A stretch of 64,000 nt of DNA, taken from positions 65,921,554 through 65,985,553 of the forward strand of contig OX485803.1 in the NCBI GenBank assembly GCA_950295325.1. Reading direction: 5' to 3'. This document shows, one piece after another, positions 23,439 to 37,500 of the stretch. The stretch's first letter is position 1, and each line of letters begins with the position of its first letter. The stretch comes from Polytrichum commune (taxonomy: Eukaryota; Streptophyta; Polytrichopsida; Polytrichales; Polytrichaceae). The notes beneath the pieces were generated by a model that saw only the letters and a program-made list of their open reading frames with translations, did not search any database and was not told where the DNA came from. Position numbers and translations under genes: made by a program.

Positions 23439-23636
23439 CAGGGGCCACACCAAAAACCCCAGCAACTCCAGTCATCAAAAACATTAGCCCTATGTATTCT
23501 CCGGAAATACATGGTTGGGATTTCAGTCGGCTGAAGCTACTAGAGTGGTTGGAAGAAGGTGGGTGCTCCAACCAATTGAAATCCCGGAGAATACGTAGGG
23601 CTGATGTTTTTGGTTGGGCCGCCCGGTGTGGCCCTG
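23439..23636. mobile_element. Small foldback hAT-like MITE (CAGGG termini)
   Basis: The left end CAGGGGCCACACC matches the complement of the right end (GGTGTGGCCCTG). Inner inverted blocks also pair (CAAAAACATTAGCCCTA with TAGGGCTGATGTTTTTG; GTATTCTCCGG with CCGGAGAATAC). CAGGG ends suggest hAT. The flanks GAATGCTA and GTATGCAT agree at 5 of 8 positions. Confidence 0.65.
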
Positions 23637-24543
23637 GTATGCATTACATGTCTTTAACTTAATTAACCGACCACACTTGTGTATAGTGCCTCACGAGAAA
23701 GTTGGGCCTGGCCTGGGCTAAATTACTTCTTCCAAGCACAATCCGATCCACTCAGGCACAACTCCACTGTAATTCATGTATCGTTTTATTATTTGAAGTG
23801 ATGATGTAGTGCTCTATATGTATGGATTTTAGCTCAATATTCTTAGAGTTTATTGAGTGAAGTAGTATATTACTATATGTTGTTTAATGTTCACACTAGT
23901 ACACTAAAAAGGATATTTGGTGTCTGAATACATTAAATGTCAATAACCCTATGAAAGTAAGTACCATTAAATGTACACTCAAACACTAAGTATCAACTAT
24001 GGTAATGTGTGGAAGTTGCATGTTTGAATTTAGTGTAAGTAATGATATGAAATCCATGCTTCACAAGAAGGGAGGTGGTAGTAGGGAAGGTAGCGGCACA
24101 TTTATATCTAACACTAATTGTCTAGGAATTGAAAATTAGTGTTGAGCACGGCAGGGTGGTAACAACATTGAATATAATCAAACACTAAACATTCTTTTCA
24201 ATGTCGTGTGGGCATAAATTTAGTGATGTGGAAATAATTACTATGGGCTACTCTAATGGTTAGAGTGGGAAATGATGTGGGGCTCAAGATTTTGGGTGTC
24301 TTTCAATAGTGAGTATTTAAGTAGTAGTTCGTGTACAAAAGTGGCATTATATAGTAAAATGAGATAGTCGCCCACATAAATTTCCTTTAAGAGCAATTAT
24401 TGTGACTCATATGATTGTTTGGACTAGAGATTTGGCATGGGTTGAAAGACAATGTGGGTTCTATAGAAATATTGCCCAATATCGTGGCCCACAACAATAG
24501 AATAATTCATCAATGTAAATATTCTTGAAACCTTGTATTGTAT

Positions 24544-24553
24544 TGTGTGTGTG

Positions 24554-24586
<33 letters not shown>

Positions 24587-24587
24587 T
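24544..24587. repeat. Compound microsatellite (GT)n(AT)n(AG)n
   Basis: Uninterrupted runs of GT, then AT, then AG dinucleotides, readable directly. Confidence 0.95.
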
Positions 24588-24770
24588 AAGAACTTACATC
24601 TTATGTTCAAGTTTGATAGAAATTTAGTGATGTGGAAATAATTATTATCTACATATTAGCAAACATCAAATATTAGTTACATCTTATGTTTCAAGAACTA
24701 ACATCTTATGTGCATCTATGCCTAAATTATTTTTTAAAGTGGTATTTAAGAGGTTCTAGAGAATCATGTA

Positions 24771-24796
24771 ACAACAACAACAACAACAACAACAAC
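24771..24796. repeat. Microsatellite (CAA)n
   Basis: About 8-9 uninterrupted ACA/CAA units. Confidence 0.95.
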
Positions 24797-24905
24797 GATT
24801 CTATATTTGTGGGGTTGCAAAACATAATTAATTTCAGACTCTATTGATCCACATGTAGTGTATAAGCATGGGGTAACTCCAAATAGTTAGTGATCTTACT
24901 AAATA

Positions 24906-24933
24906 ACATAGATACATAGATACATAGATACAT
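24906..24933. repeat. Microsatellite of an 8-bp unit (ACATAGAT)n
   Basis: ACATAGAT repeats about 3.5 times without interruption. Confidence 0.9.
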
Positions 24934-25690
24934 ACAATAAATATAGATTTTGTATTATGGAAGAAGGTAAGTTATGGACTAGATAACTCTTGAAGGTTGG
25001 GAAGCCTGAGTGGAATTAATGAGGGGATCCACATCATGACAAAAGCAAAATATTCTCTAACCATACATAGCTCAAGTGCAAACTTATTTTTGAACTACAC
25101 GTGGTGTAAACAACACATCCTTGTGGAGGAGGTTACGATATATGTGTACACACAACAACCTTAGATTTTCAAACCTTCTAGTTGTCATGGTGACAAATCT
25201 ACTTGAGATTTTTTTTTCTTCCTTGCTTGCTAATTATCGACAAATATCCATGTGTTGGTTCGATTTCATATGCAACTACACTAAATATGATATTTAGTGT
25301 CACCAATTCTAATTGTCTTGCTCAGTACTAATTATAAATTGCGGTATAGTGTTAGCAACACTAAATGTTAACCCAACATTAGTTGTCATTCGTTGTAAAT
25401 TTTTTAGGGGATTATAGATTAACAGTGTTGCAATTATTGTCACTGACCAAGTGAATGTTCATTTAAATTTCAATCATCCTTGACAATATTTCATCACAAG
25501 TTGCTGACAAGAGAAGGTAGGGTTTTGGCCAATGCATGAACTCATCCATCATCCAGGACAATATTTGTTCACTTATTCATAAGAAGCGTCATCCGCAAGG
25601 TTAGCAAGGTGACATTAGATACCATACGACACTAAATAACATATTAAGTATACCACGTCTTCCACATAAATTTTAGGCTTAAATAAACCA

Positions 25691-26296
25691 ACAACCAATG
25701 GGAGATTATTTCTTCCTGCACTTCTCGCGCCTTATTCCCGGAAACACCCATCTCCAAATTGGGATCCCTATGGCATTCAATTCCACGAATTGTAGAGCAA
25801 GAACGAGCATACAATCTTGGTGGAGCCCAATTGCTTCTTCCTCCAGAATCTGCCGACATGGACATCTTACGTGGGTGCCACGTAGGCACCCACTGCCCTC
25901 TGCCTCTGCCTCTGCCTCTTCTCTCCTCGACACCCAAAAATCACCAGAACACGAAATGCATTCAAAACTCATCACCACATGGGCAAGTCAAATCATAAGT
26001 TGTTGCAACATATCTAAATTGCATCAGCAAATTTTTTTGATAGCTGCCAAAAATGATAGGTGATGGTGGCGACAATGGAAGAAGACGGTGAACCAGAGAG
26101 GTGAAGAAATTGGAAGAGGAGTTGGCGATGGTGGAAGAAGTAGAAAGGAGGAGGAGTGATGGGCCTGTATTACAGAGCGGGGGTATTTGGTGTCTGCTTT
26201 GCTTGTATGATGTTTCCGGTGGTGGGAGGACCGCAATGAGGGGTCATGGTTCAGATGAAGCTGCGAATTGGACGAATTAGGATGGGGATGATAGCC
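25691..26296 (+). promoter_or_regulatory. Presumed promoter/5' region of the RecG gene
   Basis: No gene is recognised. The region is richer in GC than the DNA to its left and lies directly before the first modelled RecG exon. A CTGCCTCTGCCTCTGCCTCT repeat lies at 25900-25920. I see no convincing TATA box, so the transcription start is not placed. Confidence 0.3.
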
Positions 26297-29200
26297 ATGG
26301 CCAGGAGCTACCACTCCTCGTCGTTTCGTGCGATTCCGCGTCCCCTGGCAATCCGGAGTACTCACAGGTCAAGCGATGAATGGAGATTGCCGAGGTGGTC
26401 AGCAGCGTCATTCAATTATGGCGCCAAACTTTCGAGGATTTCCTTTAACCTGAGTGGTTCAGGTACTGCGATGCACTGAGCTTATTACTCATGGCGTGGA
26501 GTGAAACTCGTGAAAAATTCTAAGCTAAGCGGATCTCGCTGCATATACTTTAGCAATGTGATTCTTAAACCCTAAACCCTGGGGTTCTAGTGACCGAAGA
26601 ATGTCCTCCGCTCGGTGTAACGTTTAAGAAATTCAAAGCCAGAAACATCTCATGTCACAAGCATGGAGAGCACTGACTTGGTAGCACTAGTCCTTCAATT
26701 ATACTAATGTGCTGGTAATCCGAAGGCTGTGTTATGAATTCAGAGAAGTCGCATCAAATTTTCTAAGCAATTGATCTACTTTGGCAATGTAATTTTTAAA
26801 CCCTAAACCTTGGGGTTCTAGTGACCGAAGAATGCTCTCTGTTTGGTGTAAGGTTTGAGAACTTCAAATTCAGCAACATCGTATGTCACAAGTATGGAGA
26901 GTACTGACTTGGTAGTACTAGTCCTCGATTATTCTTATGTGCTAGTAATCAGAGATCTGTGTTGTAAATTCAGAGAAGTCACAGCAATATTCTAAGCGAT
27001 GGATCTACTTTGGCAATCTGATTCTTAAATTTAAACCCTGGGTTCTGGTGCCGACGAACGTCCGCTGATCGGTGTAAGTTTTATGTCTTTCGAAGCCAGC
27101 AACATCCTATGTCACAAGTATGGAAACTACTGACTTGGTAACATTTAGTCCTTCAGTTAGATCAATGTGCTGATATTTCATGAGCAATGATGTAAGTACA
27201 GAGAAGTTACAGCTTGATCCACATTCTATATAATTTGGATCTTAGAGGATAGTGAATGACTTTGTGAGTCAAAACGCTATGTTGTGGAACTGTGTATTGA
27301 CTAAATGGTTAAGGGATGATCACAAGAAAATACACCAACCTATAATGCTATGAAGTGATCAAATGTGATGATTTGTAATAACCAATTACAAGGTAGAGCA
27401 TGAAAAGCGAGTTTGCAGTGGTGAATTGCCAAGAATTAGCATGAGGAAGCCATGTCAATGCACATATGGCATGTGATTGCAGAGCTTTGTAATGGACTCT
27501 TCTACATCTTCTCAAGCTGGTTATCGCTGAGATGTATTTCTGCCCTTGATGGATTGCAGTTAACCATAAAGAACACAAAGTTTCATGATTCACAAAAACA
27601 AGAAAGCACGGAACATTCTATATCTGGAATGAACTGTTCTCCTATTGAATCCATCTTTTTGTGAGTGATAGGTGATCGACCAGGCTTTCCGTTGTTTGCA
27701 TCAGTCACAGTTCTATCGGGTGTAAAGCTCCAGACAAGAGCATTTGCCTCTCAAGTGTCTTCAAGTTCGGAAGGACAGCCTGAGGTGAGAATTCACTACC
27801 GAAAGCGTCGGAGGTGAAGGCAATTTTTTTAATTGTCCAATCTTCTCGTGTTTTGACAGATATTTAGCAGTCTTTATAACGAATTTGTAAAATTTGAGCT
27901 CTGCTCCTAGGTATTGGTCTCAATGATAGCTCCAATGCAGGTCATGGATGATGGGAAGCTCTTGAAAGCGATGGTATATGAAGCTCAGCATGAATTTTCA
28001 AATGTTTCAGGAGTAGCTTCTCGGTAAGTTTCATCTTACATTATGTTGACAAGGAATGGAGAGCCTTGCAAGGAACTTTTTCATTATACTAAAAGTTTTA
28101 CCATCCCCTGTTGAAAGGAAGACAATTTTACTATACCACAAAGTTTCTAATCCTAGTAACAGGTACTATACAACTATATCTGCTGAAATTGACTACTTCA
28201 CCGGGCTTTGATTATCTGTTTCATTTGAAACAGGAATTTATTGATTTCATAGATGACTCCAGTAACAACAACGAATATGTCTTGGTGGTTGAATTAGCTG
28301 CATTTCTGCTTCCCTCAATTAGTGTAGTACAACTTTTTTCAGTTCTTGTTCTCATAATAATTGATATTTCTTTGAGCAAGGAGAGTAAGTTATGGGTTAA
28401 CACTTAATTACATTGTGTGTCATTTACAGGTTTGGAGAATTTTTATATTCTCAACTTTCACTCCGATCAACTAGTGGTGGTGACATCTTTGCATCTTTGG
28501 AAAAGGATGCCAAGCTGTATGATCAGTTAGATCCCATGAGCCGCGCCCAGCTTCTTGACAAAGTATGTGTGCAATAACCATTTTCTTCTGTGGATACTCC
28601 ATGATATGTTACTGTTGCCACTTGTGATAACATTCATAATTGTATTTTTATTCAACCTTTCCTAGATGAGGTTGAGTTTATTTGAAAGAAAGTTTGCAAG
28701 AGCAACATGGAAATGCAGCAGGACAGTCCTGTGCTCTTTTATCCATTCAGATAATCACAGGCGTTTCCTTAGCTATGCATTATATGCCTCATGTGCATTA
28801 TGCTTTCCAAGCGTAGAACACTTTTTCTCTTCTTTTTCCTGTTTCTTCGTTTTCAATAATATGAAGGGTAAGTCCAGGTCTCACCTGAATTCAGTTCACC
28901 ATTTAAAATTGATGTTTCTTCCAAATATTACCAAAGAGAAAGATAAGTTGAGTCGTCATCTGTGCAAGATATGGACGATTAGAACATGGGATCATGCAAT
29001 TTTCATGCCACTCAGGGAGTTTAGAGCCCTGGCCTCATATGGATATATTTTACAGTTAGTTTGAGAAAGTATTATCCTGGTTATTTAACCATTCAATTGG
29101 CAAGCATATGTAACACATGTGTGAAGGTTTTCACACTCACTCTCCTTATTTCTTTGCTTTTCTTCTCGATAAATTTTGTTTCAATTTTGACAGACTCAGA

Positions 29201-31464
29201 GAGAGCTGCATTTTGTCATAATGCATTGCATAGTAACAACAGCGCTTTTTGCATGGCAGGTGGCTCAAGGCATGGGGTTTTTAAATACACAAGATTTAAT
29301 ATCTCATCAATTTGCTGCACAAGAGGCAAGTCAAGATCTGGAAGGATCACATGAAGACTCTTTAAAACAACATTCAACTCCATCCAAGCCTGAAAGCAAA
29401 GAAGCTGGCAAATCAGGTGGAGTCAAACCTTTGCAGGGTGAACTTGATGCTAAAAGTCAAGAGAAGTTTAAAGGACGCCAATTGAAACCAATTCCATCAG
29501 CAATTAAAATTGGAAGCAGTGAACCCATTGAGCTATACAAACCACATACCAATGGCAGACTGGAGTCTTCTCCCCTTGCAACTGGATTAAAAGTTAATGC
29601 TGTTAATGTGCAAGATGCAGGTTCAAGCAGTAGTCAGGGAAATGCAGTTATTGAAAAGGCAGTCCAGCAAACAAAGAAGAAGCTGAGTAGAAGTTCTCTG
29701 GCACTGGCATCGATGCAAGTTGCAAAAACCCCAGCCATCAGTGGTCATGATGCAAACCCTGTTTTAGATACTGAAACCTCTGACTCAGTGCCGCCTCATG
29801 TTGAAGAAAAATTGACAGAGCTAATGCTGATGAGAGGAGCTGCTATGTACAAAGACTGTGTGCTTGACATTCCTGTGACTTTTATCAAGAATCTTTCAGT
29901 TTACCAGCGCTCACGATTAGAGGAGAATGGTTTCCACACGGTAATCCCTCCACATACTGAAATGAGTATTCTCCTATATGCTAGGGTGACCCATTTCCGT
30001 TGTCTTCATTAGAGTTATTCATCATGTCAACATGGAGATCCGTTGTCTTCAACAAGTTATTAGATCCTTTTGGTCTGGAGTTGGTTGTTTGCATGCAACA
30101 CCTTCCATGTTCAGTAAGTTTTTGGTGTGTGCGTGGAGGTAGTGTGGAGGTTTGAAAGAAGAACATTTTATATGGTTTTATTAAGGGTCTAACTCATTCC
30201 TTTTAAGCACCTATTTCGGTTGCTCTTCATTCAAATTCAAACACGAAATTCAAGCATACACCAAAAGTGTAAAGATTTTTTTGATTTCGTTTGCAAAACA
30301 TCCAATGGAAAGTCATACCGGACCAACTCCTGAAGTTGGAGATATGAGATCATAGGACTAGAACCTCCATCTCCACTCTTGTTATCCAGATTTGTGTTTC
30401 TATTTATCTACGCAATATCCCAATTCAGAATATTTCTAAGGTCAACAGATATCAACTCTGAGGTTTACTGAAGACATTTCTCCATTTTTCATAGTCAGGA
30501 GTGCTGATCACCCATATGTTAACTGACAGTTGCGGATGCTTCTCCAACATTTTCCAAGAACATATGTGAATTTTCAGCAGGCTGGGCAGAGAGTAGAAGA
30601 TGGTCAGCACCTCAGTTTTGTAGGAACGATTACGTCCTCGAGGTAATATTGTGCTGCTGGTAGAAATGACAATCTTTATATCCAATGCTTCACAAATAAC
30701 AGCTATCCATCTTACTTTCTTCTGAATCATTTCTGGCATGTGAGGTCAAACCCGATCAGCTACTTACATCTTTTGAAGGAATGAGTCTCTTTTTTTAATC
30801 TTTAGGCAAGCTTATAAATGTGTATTTTATTTGCAGAGGGCTCCGCTTGAGCCCAAGCTTAGGTGCCATTGAAGTGATTGTTAAGAGCACTGTTGATGCC
30901 CATGATTCTTCAGACGAAGACCAGGAAGATGGACAAGGACACACGGTCTTCCTTCACCTGAAAAAGTTTTTTCGAGGTGCTCGCTTTACAAATACTTGGT
31001 TTCTAAACAAGATGGCAGCAAAATACCCTATACATGCACAAGTGGCAGTGGGTGGTAAGGTGAGGCTTATTCCTGCTTTTATTTAAGCTTTTGTGTAAAT
31101 TCAGAGGTTTTCACAAAAGCGGATCAGTGTAGAAAAGGTCCATTTGTTCCAGCAGAGAGAGCATTCTGGGATGGATTTCTCCTCAACCATTGTCTGGACT
31201 ATGCATGAATTTCTTTTGAAACATAGCTGTGCCTTATTACTATACATGATGAGACTGCAGTGGAGAACCCTAGGTCATGGGGTACATGTTCATGAAGTAC
31301 TTCTTCTCATACTTACACCTTAAAGGTCCAGGAGGCCCGTTCTTGGCCTCAAGGTGTCATATGCAGGTATTTTGTATTACTTCTTGATATTTCTAGCTAA
31401 AACTGTCAAAAGTGGCCCTATCTACAAAGAGCCCATTATAAATCTATGTATTGTTCCTGTCAGA

Positions 31465-31502
<38 letters not shown>

Positions 31503-34500
31503 GTAAAATGAATCATAAAGAGATTCAAGCTTGTATAAATGACCTAGACTCAAATACCTTCCATGTATATGTAATCACCGCTAACACATGACTTTTCTTC
31601 ACTCTCTTATTCTAATAGGTCGTGCTAGTCATGGATTCAATATCAAAGACCAAATCAGATATTATTTCAATACTTGTTGGATTGTACAATTCGTTGTGTA
31701 TCCCTTATAGGCATATTCCTGTTCCTTCAAGGATTAGGTCATGTCCCGCAAATGGTAGCCGTCAATTGGATACCACTTTCATGTGCCTGAGTTGTAACAG
31801 GTGAAAGCTTTACCACTTGAAGATCATTTTGAGATAAGGGAGTTCAACTTGGAGCTTTGGGATCAGGAGTCTACTGACCCTGAAGCGCTTGATGGAGCCA
31901 AAGGAGTGAAACATGAATTAGAAATGACAGGAAAGCCTTATCCTGTTTATCCAGCAAAGGGTGGTCTGCAGCCCAAGACACTTGAGTTTTGCATTCAGAG
32001 GTACACATCTCTAGTGTTTTGTGCAAACTGAATTTTTCTATTTTCTTTTTTTCTGCAACAGATATGTCTTGGACCTTGCATGTCCAGAAGCTTCAGTACT
32101 GCTTGTGTGTGTGCTGGTGTCGATAGGTTTGTCTTGCTTCAAAATAACTGGTGCTTTGAGAATTCACACTGTGCACTGCAAATCAGGATCTTACCAGCGC
32201 TTCCATTGGATCTCGATCCGGTACCAAAGTACATCAAGGATATGTACAATTTGGTGGAATTACGACAGGTAGATCTATATATAATTTGTGTACATTAATT
32301 GTAGATTGCTGTCTGTTTCAAACAGAATGCCCTTGTATACAAACTGTGAATCCAATAGCTGATTGAAGACAAAGGTATTTCAGTAGAGCAGAAAGCCTGC
32401 CTTGAGTTGACATACTTCATAGTGAACGGCTTCATGACAACTCACAAGAGTGTTGATGTCATGATCTTCATGTTTGCCCAGGACTTTTGACTTTCTCTCT
32501 TATCTCCTGAAACCATTTGATTTTCCTTGTATTCATGAAGATCAATTTATGAACCATTGTTTGAATAGACTTTTGAATTTAGGATTGTCCCCTTATGTGG
32601 TTCTGTGCGGGATGACAGGCATACTTTGGAATGCACACCCCTCAAGACACAGAGGATGCTGAACGAGGCCGCCAAAGGCTTGTCTTTGATGAATTTTTCT
32701 ACCTTCAGGTTCTCAATTATTCTGTTCAAATGACAGAGACCTGGTGAAGTAGTTTATTTCAGCATATATAGTTGCGTAGCACCTGATACTAGGATGAGAA
32801 ACTCTGTGGTATAGAAAAACAGTCTTTCAATACATTGCTGAAGTATTGCTTGTAGATTTTCCAGAAATCCTCTGGTCCTGCAGAGTTGCCTATTACCTCC
32901 TTTATTTTACCAATCAAAATCTCCTTATCGTGAATATCCAGTACCTTAGGATGTGCAATTTGTTCTTCTAGTCCAAATCTTGAAACACTTTTTTGCATTG
33001 GACCACTTTGCATTCAACTGCCATACATGTGTATTTGCAGTTAGGGATGCTTCTTCAAAGACAACAGTTGGCAGACAAGTATCTGGGCAACTCGGGGACA
33101 TCACAGGTGGCTGAAAGTGGAAATTTGGAGATGGACAAGTGGTCACCGCTCACTTTGAAGTTGGTCAATTCCCTACCTTATACATTGACAAACTCTCAGA
33201 AGAAGGCTGCTTCTGAAATCATGTGGGATCTACAGAGGCCTGTCCCAATGAGCCGCCTTCTGCAGGTCAGATGGTCTAGAAGAATTCAAATAGGAAAGTT
33301 TATCTATGATGTTTCCAATTTCCACGTTTTTCAGTTAACCCTTAAAGGACCAAGGGGTTCAATGTACGAACTATAGACACAATGCCTATAATATATAATA
33401 TATTTATATCTACAGGTTTGAAACTTGAAATTAGTATTTTATCTTATGTCAATGAGAAAATGAAAATATACTAATATGTGACAGTGATGATCAAAATATT
33501 AGGTATGTATTTGCGTCTATGGACACCCAGGCTGTGTATTTTAACCCAAATCTTCAGTAACATTAACGTACTCCACCAATTTGAAAAGTGCACTTGAAGA
33601 ATAAGTTAATTCTAGATGGTATCACTCTCAATGTAATTAGCTTAAAGTGGGACTATGTTGTTCAAATACATATCACATATCCCCTCCACAAACCATAAGT
33701 TGTGGTGAAGTCACTATTTTGAGCTTTGCTCAATGCTTAAAAAGATTGCTCAAAAAACAGTGTATTAAAACTCTTCTACAGAACTAAATCTTTTGATGTG
33801 TTGGTGTTTCAGTGCCACCTGTGTTTGTACACTTTATATGTCTCAAGCTGAAACGTGACTGGATCTTGCTTGGCTTTCACATTCTTGTTTGCAAATTAAG
33901 ATATTTTCCTGACTTTCTGGCATTGATTTGTGCAGGGAGATGTGGGATGTGGGAAAACTGTAGTTGCTTTCCTTGGCCTTCTTGAAGTCATTGATGCTGG
34001 ATATCAGGTAACCTATCATTATATTTATATTATTTGGTTGTTGTTGTTTCAATACGTAACGTAACATCATGTTGAGCATCGGGGAAGACCTGTTAGACTG
34101 TGGATGTCTTCTTTGAGCTCATTATAAGGACTATTTTCCACCATGAATACTCTGTCATGCATATAACTTCACTCTGATGGAAATCATGGTGGTGCTACGT
34201 CGTGAAATCATTATGGAGAAATACATTAATAATTACACCTAGTGGTGTATAATGTGGTTATTTAAAAACATGTTAATGATTCCTACATAAAATATGTGCA
34301 AGGTAGTAGTATATTGTGACACATATAATATGAAAATGAAATAATATTGCAAAATTTGCATATGATGTTGTTCCTATACGCAATTGTTTTAAAATGATAA
34401 TTTTGTCTGCGGAATTTGTCATGTATCCAGGGTGCACTGATGGCACCCACAGAGTTCTTGGCAATCCAACACTACCAAAGGATCACGGGGTGGTTAGAAG

Positions 34501-37500
34501 TCTTGGAAGACCATGAACGGCCACGAGTAGCTTTGCTAACAGGGTCTACTCCAGTTGCGAAAGCTCGCATCATCCGAAGTGTATGGCACTCACTCCTACC
34601 ATTTTTTTAAAAATCATCCATGACATATTCCTTACCTTTTGATAGGAGATTCTAATCTTGGGCGGTTGCTCTACAGGGTTTGGAGAGTGGGGAGATTGTG
34701 CTTGCAGTAGGGACCCACAGTCTAATCTCTGACAGTGTTAGATTTGCAAGCCTTGGCCTAGCTGTTGTAGATGAACAACACCGATTTGGTGTAGCTCAGC
34801 GTGGGCGCCTGAACAGCAAGGTCAGCATTTCTATCTCTAGCGCTAGATTGATAGGATGATAATTGTGTAGGTCACGTGGCATATCGACCCCACTGTATTT
34901 GCCTTTACATTTCTATAATTTTAGAGTATCCATATTTCTGAAAGTGTTTAGCTCTTTTTTGCCAATTAGAAAATTTCACACTGCCTTCTTATTGAAGGTA
35001 ACAGGACTCTCAACTACTCATATCTCAACATTATGTTCTGCAACCAAAGGCTAATGCAATGAGTTGATCTATATGTGAAATCAATTGATGCACTTGATGG
35101 GCTTCTCTGGTCCAGGATTCTTCTCAAAACCCCATAGGTTTCAGAATAAGGTTCAGAAGATATTTTGGTTTTCAACATAAGGTGTATTGTGAAGTCAACC
35201 AATGTAAAGAATCTCTGTATCTGTCATGTGGCATCACCCGTTGTAAATGGTATACATCACACTAACCCACCTGGCATGTGATATTTTGCCCACTTTGATT
35301 TGTTGAGCGCCAAAATATCTTAAACCTATGGCGTGCAAAAAATGTGGACATGTTTGATGCATCTAATGTGGACATATCCGGTCCTCATTTATTGCATCAA
35401 AGCATGTGGATATTTGGTTTCCAAAAAAATAGTGCATATTCTTTGATGCAATGATGGGGTTTCCAACGTAGCTTCCAGATTCAGAGAGAGTAAGCAGAAG
35501 GCATTAACTGCTGCTATGTCACAGGTTCGAGAAAGCAATGTTAGTCAAGAAACTGCTGAGATAATTGAGGGCGGGGAAGGAGGGAGTGAAAGAGGAGAAT
35601 CTCCAACAATTATTTTGAGTACCCCTCATGTACTGGCTGTGTCAGCCACACCTATACCTCGGACTTTGGCCTTGGCAATGCATGGAGACATGACAATCAG
35701 TCAGGTCCATATGCTCCACTATCTCTTTCTGATATGTTGCTCAACTCTTAAAGGGACGGGGTGTGTTTATACAGGATACATGGCGATGTGCACGAACCCC
35801 CAACAAGTACTGAAATCATGTTTTATTCGGTTTATGGTATTGAGTCCATATTTAGCACAGCAAACTTTCAAAGAGGAAGTGAAATTAAAGTCATTTGTGA
35901 CAATTATGATTAGATATACATGGTATGTATTTGAGTCTAGGTTCTAACAAGGCCTTAAGACCTCCTCAATATAATTTCTAGTGTTGAGAAATATTTTGGA
36001 CGTCCATGCCTTATTGCAAGGAGTATGTAGTTCTAGTTCTGCTAAGTCGTCAATGATTTTTTGCTTAGATGATTTTAACATGATTTTGTGGGCCCTGCTA
36101 TAGATCTTTGGTAGCTGGTGGGGTCTAGCAGATTAAGGAGGCTGTATTTGAAGAAACTGATTATAGTTACACAAACACCCCCCTGAAGATTTGAATTCTT
36201 GTGCCCAGATAACAGAATTGCCACCAGGACGAGCACAGACTGTAACCCAAGCTTTTCATGGAGATGCCAAAGGACGTAGAGATGCATATAAGGTAGTCTT
36301 CCTACATAACTTTAGCTCTCTTGTAAATAGTTCAGAACACCACAGGACCAGTATTCCACCTCCAAAAGGTCAAAGAAGTTAATGGGTATCATCTCTAAGC
36401 ATTGCCTTTCTCTTCTATCAAAGTCTCATCATTTTAGCAGAAAAGTAGGAATAACCTTTGCATAGGGAAGGAAAAAGGGAGAAAAGTAAATTTTGCAAAT
36501 ACAAGCTTGATATTAGATTCTCCTCATCTATTGGGCCTTAACTTAATAATCGGGCCCATGAGACTGCTACTTTACAGATTCAAGTGCCTTAGGTGCCCAT
36601 ACTTTTTGGATGGCTGATCTCCCTAACTTCAGAATCACTGTATCCTTTGGTTATGTTCTCATGTTGCTATTGCTGTAGGTCAAGCTTTTTCTTCTTCTTT
36701 TGGTACATTTCATTTGTTCTGCTCTCAAGTTGACTGCCATGTTGCAGATGATAAGAGAGGAACTGGAGAGTGGCGGTCGGGTATTTGTTGTGTACCCAGT
36801 GATAGAGTTGTCAGAGGAACTACCGGAATTACGCGCAGCTGAAACAGAGTATGAGATTCTCTCGGAAGAATTTGAGGATTTCCAGTGTGGGCTTGTTCAT
36901 GGCCGCATGAAGGTCTTTGACTCAACCTCCACATCTGTGGCTGTTTCAATGATAGGTTAAATATTTGTGTGATATTATTCTATTGGTTGAAACTGCCATC
37001 TGAGACTTTTGTTCGCTAGATTTGCAAAGGTGGGGTATGGGTGTCCTAATGTCCTAACGGTGTGTTAATTTCACCTGGTGGTCAAATGAAGGCCCAAGAG
37101 AAGGAAGCGGCAATGGAATTATTCAAGGCAGGTAAATCACAGATTCTTGTTTCTACCACTGTGATAGAAGTTGGAATTGACATCCCTGAAGCATCCATGA
37201 TAGTCATTGAGCATGCGGAGCGGTATGGAATGGCACAACTACACCAGCTCAGGGGTCGTGTGGGTCGTGGCAGTAGGGAATCAAAATGTATATTATTGGG
37301 ATCTACTGCAGCATCTCTAAATCGTTTAAATTTACTTGAAGCCTCAAATGATGGGTTTTACCTGGCGGAGATTGATCTGCGATTACGAGGACCAGGTGAC
37401 TTATTAGGTAAACGGCAATCTGGCTATATTCCAGAGTTTGGCATTGCTAGACTTGATCAAGATGGTGACATTCTGGAACATGCACGATCAGCTGCTGAGG

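Larger units (their letters stand above)
23637..25690. other. Gene-poor stretch with simple repeats
   Basis: No gene is recognised. A block at 24114-24210 matches 15854-15955 (GAATTGAAAATTAGTGTTGAG, AGGGTGGTAACAACATT), showing a shared repeat. Simple repeats are listed separately. Several CACTAAATAT / ATATTTAGTGTC palindromic motifs occur (for example 25278-25300). Confidence 0.4.

Noticed and set aside
24114-24210. Independent transposon
   Set aside because: It matches 15854-15955, but no ends or target duplications could be found, so it is recorded only as shared repeat sequence.
25644-26063. Overlapping 90-121-codon frames before RecG
   Set aside because: Arg/Gly or Ser/Pro bias from a CTGCCT repeat; both strands equally open; no domain.
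28666-29064. 132-codon plus-strand frame
   Set aside because: Lies entirely in a RecG intron, has no domain and no conserved pattern.
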